From NCBI GenBank assembly GCA_011800155.1, contig CM022368.1:1-64000 (forward strand): a DNA stretch of 64,000 nt. Reading direction: 5' to 3'. Below, piece after piece: positions 59,401 to 64,000 of the stretch (its first letter is position 1; every line of letters begins with the position of its first letter). This stretch comes from Flammulina velutipes (lineage: Eukaryota; Basidiomycota; Agaricomycetes; Agaricales; Physalacriaceae). The notes below the pieces were generated by a model, which had not been told where the DNA came from, made no database searches, and saw only the letters and a program-made list of their open reading frames with translations. A program made the position numbers and the translations under genes.

Positions 59401-60710
59401 TCAAACCTTGAACCCGAGCCTCCTCCAATCGCTCGCCGTCACATTCACGCCCTCCCAATCCTCCAGGTACACCTCCCGTCGGCGACATCCTTGCCAGACA
59501 GTCCTCCAGAACTCCACCGTCACGGAATCCTTCTCCACCTCCTTTCGCACACCACCCAATCCCTTGCCCATATCCCGAACATATCGCAGGCACGGGTACG
59601 CCTCTCGCCTCAACAGACTCCTCATCTGTTCGAGAAGCACGAAATCACCCCCATGGCCAATATCCTTGACGCCAATCAACTTCAGGGTAGGGTGTGCGGG
59701 CAAAAGAACGTGTGGCGCGATCCAATCTGGGCTTTCACAGTTCCTAAAAGCATTCGCGCGGCATATGAATTCCTGGAGGTTTGGAGGGAGTGCAGCCAGA
59801 TTGGGGCGCACAATGACTGCGGTTTGCGAAGACGATGTGAGGTAATGCTCCTCCAGTATCGACGATGACGAGTAACCAATTCGAGCTGTACAAGGCGTGG
59901 TCCATGCGCCTGGAAAAACTCGATGTATGAAGGCGACGGGGCCGAGTAGCTGAAATCTGGCGACATCAAAGATAGATTGCGGAGCTTCGGTAGATGCCAA
60001 GCTGCGAGCAATAAAAAGGTGTTTGAGTATAATGAGGTTTTGAGAGTCTGGAGATGCGGCAGGGAGAGTGGTTGTTGGGGAATAATGTTGCCGATGGTGG
60101 AGGAAGAGAAGAAATAGGAGAGAGCTGAGGTGTGGAAGTTGAGCTCGAGCAATCTCGAGGACGGAAGATGAAGGCATATGCGGGGAGGATTCTTAAGAGG
60201 TGTACGAGAGACGGCGCAGGTTGTTGGGGAGGGGTCGTCGGGGGTGCAGACGTCTTGCAGGGGTGTGTTTACGCTGACCACTGTCAGACGGATAGACCTG
60301 TGGTCGCTGTAAATTGCCAACGAGGGTGCCTCGTCCAATATTGTGCGCACATGAGCTGGATTTCACTTGTCAAGGGACATGGTCGTCTCGACGTGCAGAC
60401 GACGAATCCAGTTTCCATAGGCCTGGGACGAGTGGGAAGACAGGGCCTGTGCGAGCAAGGCTGCGAGGATAGCGTGGCTGACCCAGACGTACTCGTACAT
60501 GAACTCTAAGGACCAGGCATGCCACTGGTGATTGACGAGCTTCTGGCGCATTGTCGAGTTGTACGCGGCCAGCCGGAGCTGCATCGAGTGCGGGGGGTCT
60601 AGGAAAGAGATTGCATGGGTGGTGTCGATCGGGTCTGGATGGGAAAGGGTGGCAAATTGGATAATGAGGATCCAGAGCTTTGACGGCAGGTCGACAACTG
60701 GCACACCCAC
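59401..60710 (-). pseudogene. F-box/LRR-like gene, broken, arm 2 copy
   Basis: Mirror of 10851-12160. The TGA (60363-60365) and the one-base frame jump (about 59878) are both present, so the gene was dead before the arms formed or was homogenised since. One substitution at 59812 (CpG to TpG) is private to this arm. Confidence 0.6.
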
Positions 60711-61668
60711 AGTATGACATATTCTTCTGGCGGAGGCCCTGTTTGCGATGTTGGACGCTGCAAAGAAGCGTTGCAGATTTGGACGGCATTTTGTACATGC
60801 TAGAAACAGTCAAGAAAGAAACCTTCCCCAGAGAGCTGTTTGGAGACACACAAAGTTGGTTGGAAAAACGAGTGGCGTTAAATGGGCGCTTTCGCTGTTT
60901 AGTCTTTGGGTCAGTCGCAAGATGGAGAAAGTCGCTGAACTGCGCGGTGTTAGGTCTGGAAAAATTCTGTAATAAAATAGCAGCGCACGATTTAACAAGT
61001 TTCACTCGCCGTTGTGTTTGTGGTCGCTTGCTGTTGCTCCTTTAATGTGGGGGGTTTGTCCTGCGCGGCACTGTCATTGATGAGTTCCTGGTTGCCGCAG
61101 ATACTTCACTCACGAATGAATGGGTGGATGGTTGAATGTGTTCATTTGCTGGAGGGTAACAGGTATCGGAAAGTCGCCGGTGGGAATAAGGGAACACTTG
61201 CCGGTGTTGCCGGCAGGCATCAGTTACATCGAAATTCAATATCTTACCCCCAATTCGCCCCCCCCCTCTAATAAGAGTACTATGGGTGTCCTTGTTGGAC
61301 AAAGATAAAATTTGTTTTGATAGGTGAAAAAACTTACATTGGGTGGCCTCAAGCACAAATTCAAGTCATATTGATCCAGATTCGGGTATGGCACCTCCTG
61401 AATTTATGGGCGATAAATACCTCAGCAAGAATAAATGCCTGAATTATGATAAATTCCTATCTATTCGATACTAGGTGCTCGGATTGAGAACTTCATATAC
61501 ACCCAATGAAAACAGATATGCATGCACTATCATTGTTCCGTATCGTGGTCGCTCAGGAAGTCAAAACCACTCCTTGGGGGGCACTTTAAAGTGAGCGACC
61601 ATCTGCTGTTGAACCTAGTGCAGGTCTTCATGTACTCATCATCGACATTATACGCTAATCTATGCTCT

Positions 61669-63289
61669 TTACAGCTGCTGATCCCTCTTTTTCATGCACC
61701 TGTTGCATATACAATATTCATCACAGTATGGGCACGTCTCCATTTCATGACTGGGGTCAAATGTAAAAGGAAGTCCAGCCGGATATCTAGAAGCATGTTA
61801 AGCACGCCTAAATTAAGGGAGCAATGATAACATACCCTGTCGTCAAACACCTTACACAAAATACTTTATTCGGGCATCGGCTACATCGCATAAATAAGCG
61901 ACGAGAACGGTTCCGACAATTGTGGCAACATGCGTCTGCTGAACCAGTAGGCCAGGGTGGCCCATAGACTCCTCCAGGTGCCAGAAGAGCGGAAGCGGTG
62001 GGAGGAGCGGCGGTGGGAGCGGTGGGAGGAGCGGCGGTGGGAGCGGCGGTGGGAGCGGTGGGAGGAGCGGCGGGAGCGGCGGCGGGAGGAGCGGCGGCGG
62101 GAGCGGCGGGAGGAGCGGGAAAGTCTGTCAGATAGACTCCTCCAGGTGCCAGAGGAGCGGGAGGAGGAGCGGGAGTGACGGCAGGAGCGGGAAAGTCTGT
62201 CAGTGAGGCGGCAGTCCTAAGAGAGGGATATGATTCTGCTGAAAGGGCAGCAAAGGTAGCAACGACGGTAGACTCTTCGTCAAAAAAAGTGGACTCTGTA
62301 GAGGTGGTAGGAGTGAGATCATGTTCTGCAGGAACATGTCTAGGTATCGTAGCAGGCTCTTCTCGAGCTTGAACAGGAAACTGAATGGGAGTAGTTTCTA
62401 CATCAAGCTCTGCAGCTTCAATGGCAATGACATATGGATTTGGCTCGGCTACGATAGGAGCGGGAGCGCCGGCGACCGATGGGAGGGAGATGACGGAGAC
62501 AGGTTCCGCCAAAGACAATGAGGAGGCGGGAGAGGCCGGTTGCATGAGTCCTAGAGAAAGGGTTGGCGGAGTAAACGATGGATCATATGTGTGTTCGTCA
62601 TCCAAATCACTGGTGTGTTCGTGCTCGAACTCTAATAGTAACGACTGGTCAGCAGGTTGGCGGACGTTGAGGTGGGGTTATACCTATCCTTGTATGTTCC
62701 TCCTGCTGCCCTTCTACGTATAGCGTTGTGTTCTCCAGGTCAATGTCCATGCTGCCATGTGTTTCCTTTCCTTGAGCTAAAGTTTCCCCACTTAGAACAA
62801 AACGAATGTTCATTATAGTCCACATTTCTTCCAATTCATCGTCGTCTGCCCATACTAACAGCTGGGTGCTCTCCCCGAGACCACCGCACGGAACAAGACT
62901 ATCCTCATCCGTGTCAGTGTCTCGAGCCAGGACCCTCTCCAGTTTCGAGTCCAAGATTTTCAGTTCCTGGATACACTTTCTTGATACTGTATCCTCTTGA
63001 ATTCTACTTGAATAAATTTTCAGAGCGCCGTCTGGGTCAGTGGTCGACATTGGCGAGTACCTGCGGCCTAAAGAGGTTGAGCCTTATGACACTAAAATCA
63101 GAATACAAAGATACGCACCATTGCCCCAGACGTCGCATACATGAGGGACCACGACACCCACAAACTGGAGTGAACGCGTCAGAGTTGCTGGTTTAGCATT
63201 GGTCCCGCGGCGACGGATCGCTGAGGGTTCTGGGGAAGGAGCAGGTGTGAATAAGCCGTCGAAATTGCATTCCTCATCATCGATGTCCA
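61669..63289 (-). CDS. zf-4CXXC_R1 zinc-finger protein, arm 2 copy
   Basis: Mirror of 8298-9894; the reading frame is intact. The Pro/Ala region is eight residues longer than in arm 1 and has one Pro/Ala difference. The cysteine clusters are identical. Two intact copies in opposite orientation might both be expressed, doubling dose. Confidence 0.7.
61990..62120 (-). repeat. Pro/Ala-coding tandem repeat, longer allele
   Basis: Carries one additional 24-base block (encoding a PTAPTAAP-type unit) compared with 9470-9582. Confidence 0.85.
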
Positions 63290-64000
63290 TCGAGCTAGAG
63301 GTGTCACTATCCAGCGGGGCCGCACGTCGGGAATGAACAGAGTGAGCGCCCAGGAGGCTCAAAATGGTGCTGACGTCTAGATGAAAGAGACTAAACACAT
63401 GTCTCCCTGAACAATTATACAACTCACCCAAGGAAATTTGCAAAACAGCGCCGGTCAGAGTGGATCGTACTTGACCTTACTGACGAACGTACTTGACCTA
63501 CTTTGGTCGTCACAAAGCGTCACAAATAGTCACTTTTCGGGCCACTGTCCGAGATTCTCCGCTGCGTTCCACCGTCCACGTACTTTATTTCTGCCTCTTC
63601 AAGTTCATTGCTATATATAAGACCTCTTTGTTCGTCTGTAATTATGTAATAGAAACAAGTATTCGGGTTTTCGAACAGGAGACGCTTGACGGAGGCTCTG
63701 TTGGCTTGGGTAGAGCACACATAAGGGCGCTATGACACGTACCAGAACACTGCCGCAACACACAAGTCTACGTCGCAAGGGAAATCGATTGGAGGGCAGT
63801 ACAGTAATACATCACCTGGTATATGACTCTAACGGTCCCTCTTCATCTATGCCCAGGACTCGGTACTATCGTCGCGCGGCGCGAGTCCTACAGCACAGCT
63901 TTGAAGACTTGAAATGAATTCAGATCGAATGTAAATCAAAGATGAAACAAATTAGATTGAAAACGAAGGAAACCAGATTGAAAACAAAGGAAGCTAGACT

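Larger units (their letters stand above)
56324..64000 (-). repeat. Arm 2 of the giant inverted repeat, running off the window
   Basis: Reverse complement of 7587-15237 with few differences. Substitutions located by eye (arm 1 coordinates): 10415, 10418, 10648, 11749, 14385, 14448, 15034. There is also one-base length variation in the C/G runs near 10295 and 10510 and a 24-base length difference near 9530. Gene-free stretches mirror those of arm 1. The match still holds at base 64000, so the true arm is longer than seen. Confidence 0.95.

Overview
The window is nuclear DNA of a filamentous fungus, most likely a mushroom-forming basidiomycete (Agaricomycetes). Genes are broken by many short (about 45-60 base) GT-AG introns. 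Families typical of that group are present: an OrsD/DUF3505-like zinc-finger protein, F-box/LRR-like genes, a zf-4CXXC_R1 protein, a Zn2Cys6 transcription factor and a chitin-synthase-like family 2 glycosyltransferase. No bacterial operons, CRISPR arrays or convincing RNA genes were seen.

Layout. 1-7586: a decayed fragment, one unrecognised multi-exon gene and an FAD-dependent monooxygenase, the last two on the minus strand. 7587-15237 and 56324-64000: the two arms of a huge, almost identical inverted repeat (at least 7.65 kb each, arm 2 runs off the window), separated by 41 kb. Each arm carries a zf-4CXXC_R1 gene, two broken F-box/LRR-like genes, a small hydrophobic-protein gene and a pair of GC-rich units facing each other. 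15238-56323: the interior. It opens 0.8 kb inside the arm boundary with an apparently intact OrsD-like gene (16026-19523) whose C-terminal part resembles a degenerate tyrosine recombinase. After that come mostly damaged copies or pieces of core eukaryotic genes: glycyl-tRNA synthetase, a DUF4336 protein, a family 2 glycosyltransferase, a protein phosphatase 1 (PP1) fragment fused directly to an MSH2 fragment, a second PP1 fragment, and a nearly complete transportin (karyopherin beta-2) with one frameshift. A zinc-finger protein and a Zn2Cys6 transcription factor look intact.

How it fits together. The genes do not form a pathway. The fragments keep their introns, so they arose by DNA-level duplication, not through mRNA. 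A transportin 5' end and a divergent PP1 piece occur twice in opposite orientation (34.5-35.1 kb and 46.7-47.5 kb), so the interior was itself built by duplication and rearrangement. Three hypotheses fit: an accessory or subtelomeric rearranged region, a large mobile element delimited by the arms, or (to be excluded) an assembly fold-back. All protein names rest on motifs recognised by eye; splice sites and starts are approximate unless stated.
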